Assembly: GCA_017308135.1 (NCBI GenBank)
Contig: JAFKFM010000010.1
Span: forward strand, 296,296-360,295
Source: Alphaproteobacteria bacterium
Lineage (GTDB): Bacteria > Pseudomonadota > Alphaproteobacteria > CACIAM-22H2
Reading direction: 5' to 3'
DNA: 64,000 bases
Shown: one piece after another, positions 18,324 through 26,422 of the stretch
Numbering within the stretch: the first letter of the stretch is position 1
Layout of the letters: the number at the start of each line of letters is the position of its first letter
The notes under the pieces: model-generated
Told to the model about the DNA's origin: nothing
What the model saw: the letters and a program-made list of their open reading frames with translations, nothing else
The model's database searches: none
Translations under genes and position numbers: made by a program

Positions 18324-19321
18324 GCGCTTGGCTGCGCACGCCCGTGGGGATGGCGTCGGCCGCGACGCTGGCGTTGCTGTTGCTGCTGCCGGCAATATTG
18401 CCGGAGTTGATGCCGCAGAATCAGGCGCGCTTCTGGCTCGCCAACATTTTCGGCCGCGCGATCATCTATGGCATTATCGCGATGTCGCTGATCTTCCTGG
18501 CGACCTATGGCGGTCTCGTCTCGCTGGCGCAGATGAGCCTCGCGGGTGTGGCCGGTTACGTCGTCGCGATCACGATCAACGGGGCGGCGCCCAGCATCGT
18601 CGGCGGTTTGTCCTACGCGGCGGCGATCCCGCTGGGGATCGCGGCGGCGACGCTGGCGGCGCTGTTCGTCGGCCTCGTCTCCGTCCGCACGCGCGACATC
18701 TATCTGCTGATGATTACGTTGGCTTTGGCGATGGGCTTCTTCCGCTTCGTCGAAACCAATCTCGCCTGGTTCAACGGCTACGAAGGGATTCGCAACGTGT
18801 TGGGGCCGACGGTCTTCGGCCTGCCGTTCCGCGAACCGCATGTCCTCTATTACGTGTCGCTGGCCGTCGCCGTGCTGCTCTATGCGGCCGTGCTCTATCT
18901 CGTGCGCTCGCCCTTCGGCTTGGTGCTGCAAGGGATCCGCGACAATCCGCGCCGCGTGGCGGCGCTGGGCTACAACGTCGCACTCCATCGCATCGCCGCG
19001 TTCGGCGTGGCGGGGTTCATCGCCGGCTGCGGCGGCGTGCTGGCGACGATCTACAATATCGGGATTTCGCCAGGCTCCATCGGCTTGGGCGCCACGGTCA
19101 ACGTGCTGATCATGAGCGTGATCGGCGGCCTCGGCCATCCGATCGGCGCCTTCATCGGCTCGCTGATCTTCGCCTTTTTCGACACGTTCGCGGCGTCGAT
19201 CTACGACCGCAACCGCTTCAACACGCTGATCGGAATCGTCTTCCTCGTCATCGTGCTGCTCTCGCCCGACGGCGTGATCGGCCTCGCCAAACGCGTGGGG
19301 GCGTTCATGCGGCGCGATTGA
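18320..19321 (+). CDS. HAAT-family ABC transporter permease (LivM type)
   Basis: This 333-residue partner permease has the LivM pattern: IIYGIIAMSLIFLATYGGLVSLAQMSLAGVAGY near the N-terminus, the coupling segment GIRDNPRRVAALGYNVALHRIAAF, and the C-terminal LLSPDGVIGLAKRV. ATG at 18320 overlaps the preceding TGA. It would pair with the LivH-type protein to form the inner-membrane channel. An 8-bp inverted repeat follows in the gap before the binding-protein gene. Confidence 0.93.
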   Translation: MSAWLRTPVGMASAATLALLLLLPAILPELMPQNQARFWLANIFGRAIIYGIIAMSLIFLATYGGLVSLAQMSLAGVAGYVVAITINGAAPSIVGGLSYAAAIPLGIAAATLAALFVGLVSVRTRDIYLLMITLALAMGFFRFVETNLAWFNGYEGIRNVLGPTVFGLPFREPHVLYYVSLAVAVLLYAAVLYLVRSPFGLVLQGIRDNPRRVAALGYNVALHRIAAFGVAGFIAGCGGVLATIYNIGISPGSIGLGATVNVLIMSVIGGLGHPIGAFIGSLIFAFFDTFAASIYDRNRFNTLIGIVFLVIVLLSPDGVIGLAKRVGAFMRRD

Positions 19322-19348
19322 CGCGAAGGTACAAGCGGGCGGGAACGA

Positions 19349-19383
19349 GGTTCCGGACCGGCCGCGCACGATCAACCGGAACC
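19349..19383. other. Inverted repeat before HAAT binding-protein gene
   Basis: GGTTCCGG (19349-19356) and CCGGAACC (19376-19383) are perfect 8-bp arms with a 19-base spacer, located between the LivM-type and binding-protein genes. As RNA they could form a stem-loop at the 5' side of the binding-protein message. Confidence 0.5.
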
Positions 19384-19403
19384 GCAAACCATGGAGGAAA
19401 CCA

Positions 19404-20681
19404 ATGTCGCTTCGTCTCTCCCGGCGTTCGGCTCTCAAAGGGGCGGGTGCACTCGCCCTCACCGCGGCGGCGACCGGCGCCATCAAGGCCCCGGCGATCG
19501 CCCAGAACACCCCGATCCGTCTCGGCTCGGTCACGACGCTCGAAGGTCCGTTCGCGACCGGCGGGCAAGACGCCTATCGCGCGATGGAAATGCTGCTCCA
19601 AGCCGACAACTTCACCATCGGCGGGCGCCGCATCGAATGGACGCGCGAATCCTCGAACGCGCAGGCCGACGTGGCGCTGGCCCGCGCGCGCAAACTCATC
19701 GAGCAGGACAACGTCGACATCATCGTCGGCCCGCTGTCGGGTGCGGAAGGCATCGCGCTGAAGGATTACTCGGCGACGCTGACCGGCAAGACGATCGTCA
19801 ACGGCTCGTCGGGCGCTTCGGACACCACGCTGCGCAATCCATCGCGGAACTTCTTCCGCTTCAACACCGACGGCACGCAATGGATGGCGGGTCTCGGCAA
19901 CTATGTGCGCCGTACGCTCAACGTGTCGGAAGTCACGGTCGTCGCGGGTGACTACGCGTTCCCCTACGCGCAGGTCTTCGGCTTCAGCCTTGAATACTGC
20001 CGTGCGGGCGGCAAGGTGAATTATCTGTGGTCGCCCTTGGGCACCACCGATTTCGCCTCGCAGATCGCGCAGATCCCGCGCAGCTCGGGCGCGCTGGTCG
20101 TCGTCCATGGCGGCACCGACGGTCTGGCGTTCATGACCCAATACGCCCAGGCTGGCGGCAATCTGCCGATCATCGGCGGCTCGATCATGGCCGACCAGAC
20201 CATGCTGTCGGCGCGCGGTCCCCATCGCCGCCTGATGGTGGGCATGGTGGCTTCCGGCCCGATGGCCGACGTCATCGACGATCCGATGTGGACCGATTTC
20301 GTCGCGCGCTACAAGCGCATGCCGAACGCGTTCCCGTCGCCGTCGATCCACGCGGTCAACTATTCGACCAACCTGATGGGCGTGATCCGGGCGTTGAAGG
20401 AGGTCAACGGCGACCTCTCCAACAACCAGGCCGCGTTCCAGCGCGCGCTGGCGGCGCAAAAGTTCAAGGCGCCGACCGGGGCGGATGTGTCGCTCGACCA
20501 TAACCGCCAGGCGGTTTCCGACATCTTCCTGACGAAGATCGAGGAACGGGGCGGCGCGCCGATGACGGTCGCGTTCGAACGCGCGCGTCAGATCAACCAA
20601 ACGCTGGGCACGCCGGAGCCGGCGTTCCTGGCGCTGGGCGCGCCCTCGCGCAACAACACGGGCTGCATCGCCGCATCCTGA
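19404..20681 (+). CDS. HAAT-family ABC transporter substrate-binding protein
   Basis: This 425-residue periplasmic protein is a type I binding protein (LivJ/Peripla_BP_6). The N-terminus RLSRRSALKGAGALAL has a twin-arginine-like motif and a hydrophobic core ending at APAIAQ, so export via Tat is likely. The mature part opens PIRLGSVTTLEGPFATGGQD and carries DNVDIIVGPLSG and TQYAQAGGNLPIIGG, typical of the family. A GGAGGA sequence precedes the ATG. It is placed inside the operon between permease and ATPase genes, bracketed by hairpins. The ligand is unknown. Confidence 0.93.
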   Translation: MSLRLSRRSALKGAGALALTAAATGAIKAPAIAQNTPIRLGSVTTLEGPFATGGQDAYRAMEMLLQADNFTIGGRRIEWTRESSNAQADVALARARKLIEQDNVDIIVGPLSGAEGIALKDYSATLTGKTIVNGSSGASDTTLRNPSRNFFRFNTDGTQWMAGLGNYVRRTLNVSEVTVVAGDYAFPYAQVFGFSLEYCRAGGKVNYLWSPLGTTDFASQIAQIPRSSGALVVVHGGTDGLAFMTQYAQAGGNLPIIGGSIMADQTMLSARGPHRRLMVGMVASGPMADVIDDPMWTDFVARYKRMPNAFPSPSIHAVNYSTNLMGVIRALKEVNGDLSNNQAAFQRALAAQKFKAPTGADVSLDHNRQAVSDIFLTKIEERGGAPMTVAFERARQINQTLGTPEPAFLALGAPSRNNTGCIAAS

Positions 20682-20707
20682 CGCGGACGAGGCAACGGTG
20701 AAGGGGC

Positions 20708-20730
20708 GGGGGCCGGGAAGCCGGTCCCCC
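20708..20730. other. Stem-loop after HAAT binding-protein gene
   Basis: GGGGGCCGG and CCGGTCCCCC pair over 9 bp with one bulged T and a GAAG tetraloop-like turn, 26 bases after the binding-protein stop and before the ATPase gene. It parallels the hairpins found after two other binding-protein genes in this window. Confidence 0.6.
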
Positions 20731-20756
20731 TCCCGATCCGCGGCTGGAAACACGAG

Positions 20757-21515
20757 ATGACACCAACACCCGCGATCGAATTGAAGAATGTCGGCCGCCG
20801 TTTCGGCGCGTTGCAGGCCGTGCGCGACGTCACGTTCGACGTGGCGGTGGGCGAACGGCGCGCCGTGCTCGGCCCCAACGGGGCGGGCAAGACGACCTTG
20901 TTCAACACGATCTGCGGCGATTTTCCGCCGACCGCCGGCACGATCAAGCTGTTCGGCGAGGATATTTCGCATTTGCCCGCGCATACGCGCGCGCGGCGCG
21001 GTATCGGGCGTACCTACCAGCAATCGCTGCTGTTCGACGGGCTCAGCGTGCGCGACAATATTTTCGTCGCGGTGCGCGGGGTGAAACCCAACCGTTTCAG
21101 CTTCCTGGCGCCCGGCCGGTCCGATGCGCATCTCGCCCAAGCGCGCGACGTCGCCGAACGCGTGCGCCTGACGCATCTGCTGGACGTGAATGTCGGCGAT
21201 TTGAGTCACGGCCAACGCCGCCAACTCGAAGTCGGGATGGCGCTCGCAGCCGAGCCGAAACTGCTGATGCTCGACGAGCCCGCCGCCGGCCTTTCGCCGG
21301 TCGAGCGGCCCGAGCTTCTACGCCTGCTGCGCGATCTGCCGCGCGATCTGACGATCGTGCTGATCGAACACGACATGGACGTCGCCTTGCCCTTCGCCGA
21401 TCTGGTGACGGTGATGAAGGACGGCGAAGTCGTGGTCTCCGACACGCCCGGCCGGATCCAGAACGATCCGGTCGTGCACGAAATTTATCTCGGCCATAGC
21501 GGCCGCAAGCACTGA
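20757..21515 (+). CDS. HAAT-family ABC transporter ATP-binding protein (LivG type)
   Basis: This 252-residue ATPase has Walker A GPNGAGKTT, the LivG-type IGRTYQQSLLFDGLSVRDNIFVAV stretch, signature LSHGQRRQ, Walker B LLMLDEPAAGLSPVE and switch His in IEHDMDVALPFAD. It couples ATP use to the LivH/LivM-type channel together with the LivF-type protein encoded at 23278. Two non-transporter genes are inserted between the two ATPase genes, which is unusual for this family. Confidence 0.93.
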   Translation: MTPTPAIELKNVGRRFGALQAVRDVTFDVAVGERRAVLGPNGAGKTTLFNTICGDFPPTAGTIKLFGEDISHLPAHTRARRGIGRTYQQSLLFDGLSVRDNIFVAVRGVKPNRFSFLAPGRSDAHLAQARDVAERVRLTHLLDVNVGDLSHGQRRQLEVGMALAAEPKLLMLDEPAAGLSPVERPELLRLLRDLPRDLTIVLIEHDMDVALPFADLVTVMKDGEVVVSDTPGRIQNDPVVHEIYLGHSGRKH

Positions 21516-21527
21516 AGGACAGCGACG

Positions 21528-22358
21528 ATGCCCCGCTTCGAACGCAAGAAACTCCTCGCGAAGTTCCAGAACATGGTGAAGAAGCGCATTCCCATCGTCG
21601 GCGGCGGTGCGGGGACGGGCTTGTCCGCCAAATGCGAGGAAGCGGGCGGCATCGACCTGATCGTGATCTACAATTCCGGCCGCTATCGCATGGCGGGCAG
21701 GGGCTCTCTTGCCGGTGTTCTCGCCTACGGCAACGCCAACGACATCGTGAAGGATATGGCGCGCGAAGTGCTGCCGGTCGTCAAGCGCACGCCGGTGCTC
21801 GCGGGCGTCAACGGCACCGATCCCTTCGCCATCATGGATCATCTGCTCGACGAACTCGCGGCGCTGGGCTTCTCGGGCGTGCAGAATTTCCCGACCGTCG
21901 GCCTGATCGACGGCACGTTCCGCGCCAATCTCGAGGAGACGGGCATGGGCTACGGCCACGAGGTCGACATGATCCGCCTCGCGCGCCAGAAGGATCTGCT
22001 GACCACGCCTTACGTGTTCAACCCCGACGAAGCGGTCGAGATGGCGAAGGCGGGGGCCGACATTATCGTCGCGCATATGGGATTGACGACGGGCGGCGCC
22101 ATCGGTGCGGAAACCTCGCTGTCCTTGAAGGATTGCCCCAAGCTGATCGACGAATGCGCGGAAGCCGCCAAGCGCGTGCGCAAGGACGTGATCGTGCTGT
22201 GTCACGGCGGGCCGATCGCGAATCCCGACGACGCGCAATTCGTGCTGCGCAATACGCGCAATTGTCACGGCTTCTACGGCGCTTCGTCGATGGAGCGTTT
22301 GCCGACCGAAACCGCGCTCGTCGAGCAGACGAAGCGCTTCAAGAACGTGGAGTTCTGA
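21528..22358 (+). CDS. Stand-alone PEP-hydrolase-like TIM-barrel protein (PF09370 family)
   Basis: This 276-residue protein is predicted to be a single TIM barrel. Family landmarks are [15 protein letters not shown] near the start, [62 protein letters not shown] and [14 protein letters not shown]. These match the C-terminal domain of plant Tm-1 and the sensor domain of some sigma-54 activators; the biochemical function in bacteria is not established, and the PEP hydrolase name is historical. It lies 12 bases after the LivG-type gene and 2 bases before a tandem-SRPBCC gene, so it is part of the transporter operon and may act on the imported compound. Two homologues lie 5-7 kb upstream. Confidence 0.9.
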   Translation: MPRFERKKLLAKFQNMVKKRIPIVGGGAGTGLSAKCEEAGGIDLIVIYNSGRYRMAGRGSLAGVLAYGNANDIVKDMAREVLPVVKRTPVLAGVNGTDPFAIMDHLLDELAALGFSGVQNFPTVGLIDGTFRANLEETGMGYGHEVDMIRLARQKDLLTTPYVFNPDEAVEMAKAGADIIVAHMGLTTGGAIGAETSLSLKDCPKLIDECAEAAKRVRKDVIVLCHGGPIANPDDAQFVLRNTRNCHGFYGASSMERLPTETALVEQTKRFKNVEF

Positions 22359-22360
22359 CC

Positions 22361-23281
22361 ATGGCCCGCGCCTATGCCAGCACGATCATCGATGCGCCCG
22401 TCGAGAAGGTCTGGGGCGTCGTCCGCGATTTCAACGGCCTGCCGAATTGGAATCCGGCGATCGCGAAAAGCAAAATCGAGGACGGGCTCGCGTCCGACGT
22501 CGTCGGCTGCGTGCGCAGCTTCCATCTGAACGACGGCACGCATGTGCGCGAGCGTCTGCTGAGCCTCAACGACGCCGATCGCAGCTTCAGCTACAATTTC
22601 GAAACGCCGGCATTTCCGGTGAGCGATTATCTCGCCACGCTGCGGGTGATCCCGGTCACGGCGGGCGACCGCAGCTTCGTCGAATGGGAAGCGACGTTCG
22701 AGGAACCGGCCAACGAGCGCGGCAAATACGAAGCGATCGTGTCGCGCGACGTGTTCGCGGGCGGCCTCGCCTCGCTCGCGACCGCGGTCGCGAAGGCCGA
22801 AACGCCGGTGGGTGCCAAACGCTGGAAAGGCCGGCGCCCGGCGAAGGTTTTCGCTTCGACCGTCATCCGGGGGGCCACGAAAGACGTGTGGCCCATCTTG
22901 CGCGATTTCGCGGGCATGGGCGAATGGCATTCCGACATCACGAAGATGCATATGCTCGACGGCAAGCGGTCGGATCAGGTTTCGGGCGTGCGCGAATTCC
23001 TGTTCGGCGAGGGCTTGCTGCACGAGGAATTGCTGCATGTCTGCGACCGCACGCGCAGCTTTTCCTACCGCATCAACAAAAGCCCGATGCCGTGGCTCGA
23101 ATACGTCGCGGGCGCGCGGCTCTATCCGATCACCGACCGCAATCACACCTTCGCCGTGTGGACCGCCGATTGGGACGCCAGCGCCAACGACGATGTCGAG
23201 TTGATCCCGACGGTCCACAACAACGTGTTCCTCAAGGCGTTCGACACGATCGACGCCAAGTATTTCGGCGGCGGCAAATGA
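22361..23281 (+). CDS. Tandem SRPBCC (START/polyketide cyclase-like) domain protein
   Basis: This 306-residue cytoplasmic protein consists of two homologous SRPBCC halves. Repeat 1 (about 1-145) opens ARAYASTIIDAPVEKVWGVVRDF; repeat 2 (about 158-306) opens AKVFASTVIRGATKDVWPILRDF. Both continue with a WNP or WHSDI segment, an R-[ER]-x-L stretch and SFSY, giving a deep hydrophobic ligand cavity each. Such folds bind lipids or aromatic compounds or catalyse cyclisation or hydrolysis. It overlaps the LivF-type gene by 4 bases. The exact role is unknown; the transporter's substrate or a product is a plausible ligand. Confidence 0.88.
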   Translation: MARAYASTIIDAPVEKVWGVVRDFNGLPNWNPAIAKSKIEDGLASDVVGCVRSFHLNDGTHVRERLLSLNDADRSFSYNFETPAFPVSDYLATLRVIPVTAGDRSFVEWEATFEEPANERGKYEAIVSRDVFAGGLASLATAVAKAETPVGAKRWKGRRPAKVFASTVIRGATKDVWPILRDFAGMGEWHSDITKMHMLDGKRSDQVSGVREFLFGEGLLHEELLHVCDRTRSFSYRINKSPMPWLEYVAGARLYPITDRNHTFAVWTADWDASANDDVELIPTVHNNVFLKAFDTIDAKYFGGGK

Positions 23282-24000
23282 CATCGCCGCTGCTGGAGAT
23301 CGTCGATCTTCAGGTCCATTACGGGCGGGCCCATGTGCTGCAAGGCGTGTCGCTGCGCTTGTCGCGCGGCGTGCTGGGCGTGATCGGCCGCAACGGCATG
23401 GGCAAAACGACCTTATGCCAGACGATCATCGGCCTGAAGGCGGCGACATCCGGCTCGATCAAATTCATGGGGCAAGAATTGATCGGCCTGCCGCCCAACA
23501 AGATCGCCAATCTCGGCATCGGCTACGTGCCGCAAGGGCGGCGTACTTGGCCGTCGCTGACGGTCGACGAACATTTGCGCTTGGTCGCGCAGAAGCGTCC
23601 GCCCGCGGGCGGCTGGACGATCGAGCGCGTCTACGCGACGTTTCCGCGCCTCGCCGAGCGGCGGCGCAATGGCGGCACGCAGCTTTCCGGCGGCGAACAG
23701 CAGATGCTGGCGATCGGCCGCGCCTTGCTGCTCAACCCGCGTCTTCTGGTGATGGACGAGCCGACCGAAGGCCTTGCTCCGGTCATCGTCGAGCAGGTCG
23801 AGGCGCTGCTGAAAAGCCTCGCCGCCGACGGTTCGCTCGCGGTGTTGCTGGTCGAGCAGAATTTGGGCGTGGCGACCGCGACGGCCGAGACCGTCGCGAT
23901 CGTCGTCAACGGCGGTATCGCGCGCGAAATGCCGGCCGCCGATCTGGCCGCCGACCGCGAATTGCAGGAACGCCTGCTCGGCACCCGCGTCGACGCATAA
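23278..24000 (+). CDS. HAAT-family ABC transporter ATP-binding protein (LivF type)
   Basis: This 240-residue ATPase shows LivF hallmarks: Walker A GRNGMGKTT, GIGYVPQGRRTWPSLTVDEHL, signature LSGGEQQML, Walker B LLVMDEPTEGLAP and the switch sequence LLVEQNLGVA. ATG overlaps the preceding stop (ATGA). It completes the five-component transporter whose other parts are encoded from 17439 to 21515. The UPF0261 gene follows after 15 bases with an AAGGA ribosome binding site. Confidence 0.93.
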   Translation: MTSPLLEIVDLQVHYGRAHVLQGVSLRLSRGVLGVIGRNGMGKTTLCQTIIGLKAATSGSIKFMGQELIGLPPNKIANLGIGYVPQGRRTWPSLTVDEHLRLVAQKRPPAGGWTIERVYATFPRLAERRRNGGTQLSGGEQQMLAIGRALLLNPRLLVMDEPTEGLAPVIVEQVEALLKSLAADGSLAVLLVEQNLGVATATAETVAIVVNGGIAREMPAADLAADRELQERLLGTRVDA

Positions 24001-24015
24001 GGAAAGGACGAGACG

Positions 24016-25218
24016 ATGCCTGCGCAGAACCGCGTCTATGTCGTCGGCACCTACGACACCAAGTCGCGCGAGCTTCTCTATATGAAAGCGCTGCTCGACC
24101 GTGCGGGTGTGGCGGCGCTGTCGGTCGATCTGTCGACCTCGGGCAAGGAATCTTCCGCCGACATCAAGCCGGAGGAAATCGCGGCGCATCATCCCCACGG
24201 GATTTCGGCCGTGTTCACCGGCGATCGCGGCGCATCGGTCTCGGCGATGACCGTCGCGTTCGAGCGTTTCGTGGCGACGCGCGACGATATCGGCGGCATG
24301 CTGTCCGCCGGTGGATCGGGCGGGACGGCGCTGGCCACACCGGGGATGCGCGCTTTGCCGGTCGGCGTGCCCAAAATCATGGTCTCGACCGTCGCGTCGG
24401 GCGATGTCGGGCGCTATGTCGGCCCCGCCGATATCATGATGATGTATTCGGTTGTCGATGTGCAGGGACTCAACCGTATTTCCGAACGCGTGCTCGCCAA
24501 CGCCGCGCATGCGATGGCGGGCATGGCGTCGAACGCGATCGAAGCGTCGGCGCAGACCAAACCCACGCTGGGGATGACGATGTTCGGCGTCACCACGCCC
24601 TGCGTGCAGGAATTGCAGCGGCTGCTGTCGCCCGATTACGATTGCCTCGTCTTCCATGCGACGGGGACCGGCGGTCAGTCGATGGAAAAGCTGGCCGATT
24701 CTGGTTTGCTCGAAGGCGTGATCGACGCGACGACGACCGAGGTTTGCGACCATCTATTCGGCGGCGTGTTTCCTTGCACCGACGACCGGCTCGGCGCCTT
24801 CGCGCGTACGCGCATTCCCTATGTCGGATCGTGCGGCGCGCTCGACATGGTCAATTTCGGGCCGCTCGAGACCGTGCCGGCGAAGTACAAAGGCCGCAAT
24901 CTTTACGTCCATAATCCGCAAGTCACGCTGATGCGCACGACGGCGGAGGAAAACGCGCAAATGGGCGAATGGATCGCGGAACGCCTGAACCGTTGCGAAG
25001 GTCCGGTGCGGTTCCTCATTCCGGAAGGCGGGGTGTCGCTGATCGATGCGCCGGGCAAGCCATTCCACGATCCCGCCGCCGATGCCGCGTTGTTCGACGC
25101 GTTGGCGCGGCGCTTCAAAAGTGCGGGCGACCGCCAGTTGATGCGTTTGCCGTTCGCGATCAACGATCCCGAATTCGCCAAAGCGTTGGCGGAGACCTAT
25201 TTGCGCATCAAGGGCTGA
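24016..25218 (+). CDS. UPF0261 / Tm-1-like ATP-binding domain protein
   Basis: This 400-residue protein matches UPF0261, the N-terminal module of plant Tm-1. Conserved blocks include [100 protein letters not shown] and [16 protein letters not shown], ending with [12 protein letters not shown]. The structure of Tm-1 has ATP bound in this module. The bacterial role is unknown. It is the last gene of the HAAT operon, in which the companion Tm-1 module (TIM barrel, 21528) is a separate gene. It overlaps the convergent LacI-family gene by 11 bases. Confidence 0.93.
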   Translation: MPAQNRVYVVGTYDTKSRELLYMKALLDRAGVAALSVDLSTSGKESSADIKPEEIAAHHPHGISAVFTGDRGASVSAMTVAFERFVATRDDIGGMLSAGGSGGTALATPGMRALPVGVPKIMVSTVASGDVGRYVGPADIMMMYSVVDVQGLNRISERVLANAAHAMAGMASNAIEASAQTKPTLGMTMFGVTTPCVQELQRLLSPDYDCLVFHATGTGGQSMEKLADSGLLEGVIDATTTEVCDHLFGGVFPCTDDRLGAFARTRIPYVGSCGALDMVNFGPLETVPAKYKGRNLYVHNPQVTLMRTTAEENAQMGEWIAERLNRCEGPVRFLIPEGGVSLIDAPGKPFHDPAADAALFDALARRFKSAGDRQLMRLPFAINDPEFAKALAETYLRIKG

Positions 25219-26236
25219 TCGGCCGCGCGGTCGAATCGCGGACGAGCAACGCGGGCTCCAGAACGATCTGTTCGGCGGGCAACACGCGGCCATTCGCGGA
25301 GCGGACGCGTTCGAGCAGCGTTTCCATGCAGCGATTGGCCATGGCCTCGGATGGCTGCACGACGACGCTGACGCGCGGCCGGATAACGTCGAACCACGGC
25401 AGATCGTCGATCGCCATGACCGAAAGGTCGCGCGGCACCGACAGCCCCGCATCGGCGACGGCGCGCAACATGCCCAGCGCCAAATGGTTGTTGGTCGCGA
25501 TGATCGCGGTCGGCCGGTCGGGCCGGGCGATCAGGCGCTGAGCCGCGCGGAAGGCGGCGGCTTCGTCGAACGCCATTTTCTCGACGAAGCTTTCCTCGAG
25601 CAACACGCCCTGGCGCGCGAAGGCTTCGCGGAACCCGTCGACGCGGTGGCGCGCGATCGCCATTTCCGGTGAGCCCATGATGACCGCGACTTTGCGGTGG
25701 CCGAGCGCGTGGAGATGCTCGGCCGCCAGCGCGCCCGCCATCCGGTTGTCGATCGTGACGGAGTCGAAATCGAGCCCGTCGAGCCGCCGATCCAGCAAGA
25801 TCGCGGGGAAGGGCAAGCGGGTGAGGGCGGCGATCCGCCCGGCCCAACTGTCGCGCGTCGGCACCAGGATCATGCCGTCGGCGCGCTGCGACAGCAGCAG
25901 TTGCAGATTGCGCCGCTCGCGCTCGGGGTCTTCGGCGCTGTTGCACAGGATGACCGAATAGCCGGCCTCGCTCGCGCGCTTCTCCAGCGCATCGACGAGC
26001 GTGAGGAAGAACGGGTTGGTGATGTCGGCGACGAGCAAGCCGAGAATGCGGCTCGCACCGCTGCGCAAACTGCGCGCGCTGGCATGCGGCGCGTAGCCGA
26101 GTTGATTCGCGGCGGCGACGACGCGGGCGAGGAGTTCCTCGCTGACGAAACCCGTGCCGTTCAGCGCTTTCGACACCGTCGCGACGGATACGTCGGCGAG
26201 GCGGGCGACTTCGCGAATTGTCGGTAACTCGGCGAT
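25208..26236 (-). CDS. LacI-family transcriptional regulator, apparent ATC start
   Basis: This 342-residue repressor-type protein has the LacI helix-turn-helix [23 protein letters not shown], the hinge [18 protein letters not shown] and a periplasmic-binding-like effector domain. The HTH is complete only if translation begins upstream of the first GTG (26176), yet no ATG, GTG or TTG exists between an in-frame TAG at about 26270 and the HTH. An ATC at 26236-26234 lies six bases after GGAGGAG and gives a normal LacI N-terminus, so ATC initiation (or an ATG-to-ATC change) is likely. A TTGCCG-17-TACAAT promoter precedes it with an operator at the start point, suggesting autorepression. It probably controls the divergent Dpp-like operon. 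Confidence 0.88.
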   Translation of the reverse strand: MAELPTIREVARLADVSVATVSKALNGTGFVSEELLARVVAAANQLGYAPHASARSLRSGASRILGLLVADITNPFFLTLVDALEKRASEAGYSVILCNSAEDPERERRNLQLLLSQRADGMILVPTRDSWAGRIAALTRLPFPAILLDRRLDGLDFDSVTIDNRMAGALAAEHLHALGHRKVAVIMGSPEMAIARHRVDGFREAFARQGVLLEESFVEKMAFDEAAAFRAAQRLIARPDRPTAIIATNNHLALGMLRAVADAGLSVPRDLSVMAIDDLPWFDVIRPRVSVVVQPSEAMANRCMETLLERVRSANGRVLPAEQIVLEPALLVRDSTARPISP

Positions 26237-26250
26237 CGGAGTCTCCTCCA

Positions 26251-26264
26251 GAAAAACGATTTTC
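26251..26264. promoter_or_regulatory. LacI-type operator next to the regulator gene
   Basis: GAAAAACGATTTTC is a 14-bp near-perfect palindrome centred on CG, as is usual for LacI-family operators; only the pair flanking CG is asymmetric. It overlaps the predicted transcription start of the regulator gene. Ten bases (AAAAACGATT) recur exactly at the second site, 26392-26401. Confidence 0.6.
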
Positions 26265-26267
26265 TAA

Positions 26268-26296
26268 ATTGTAGAATGTCGAACGATCTTCGGCAA
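26268..26296 (-). promoter_or_regulatory. Sigma-70-type promoter of the LacI-family gene
   Basis: On the minus strand TTGCCG (26296-26291) and TACAAT (26273-26268) are separated by 17 bases. Transcription would begin near 26261, within the operator, leaving a leader of about 25 bases before the GGAGGAG and the ATC start. Confidence 0.6.
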
Positions 26297-26358
26297 GTTC
26301 CGAAGCCTTAAATTAACTTTGTTTTTTCAGATGATTGTGTCGGCTTGTGAGATTCATC

Positions 26359-26386
26359 TTGCCGGTTTCGATCGACTGCGGATAAA
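26359..26386 (+). promoter_or_regulatory. Sigma-70-type promoter of the Dpp-like operon
   Basis: TTGCCG (26359-26364) and GATAAA (26381-26386) are separated by 16 bases. The -35 hexamer is identical to that of the divergent regulator promoter. The predicted start falls at about 26393, inside the second operator copy, so repressor binding would block initiation. Confidence 0.5.
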
Positions 26387-26390
26387 GTCA

Positions 26391-26404
26391 AAAAAACGAT
26401 TAAC
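26391..26404. promoter_or_regulatory. Second LacI-type operator before the Dpp-like operon
   Basis: AAAAAACGATTAAC shares 11 of 14 positions with the palindromic site at 26251-26264, including the core AAAAACGATT. It lies at the predicted start of the rightward transcript, 19 bases before the TTG start codon. Confidence 0.5.
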
Positions 26405-26422
26405 TAAGTGAAGGAGGATCGC

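Noticed and set aside
24016..25218. Tm-1-like protein as an antiviral defence gene
   Set aside because: Plant Tm-1 blocks a tobamovirus, but the bacterial gene lies in a transporter operon with no defence genes around it, so a metabolic role is more likely.
25208..26176. LacI-family gene starting at the GTG at 26176
   Set aside because: This start would cut off most of the DNA-binding helix-turn-helix, and the GTG lacks a ribosome binding site.
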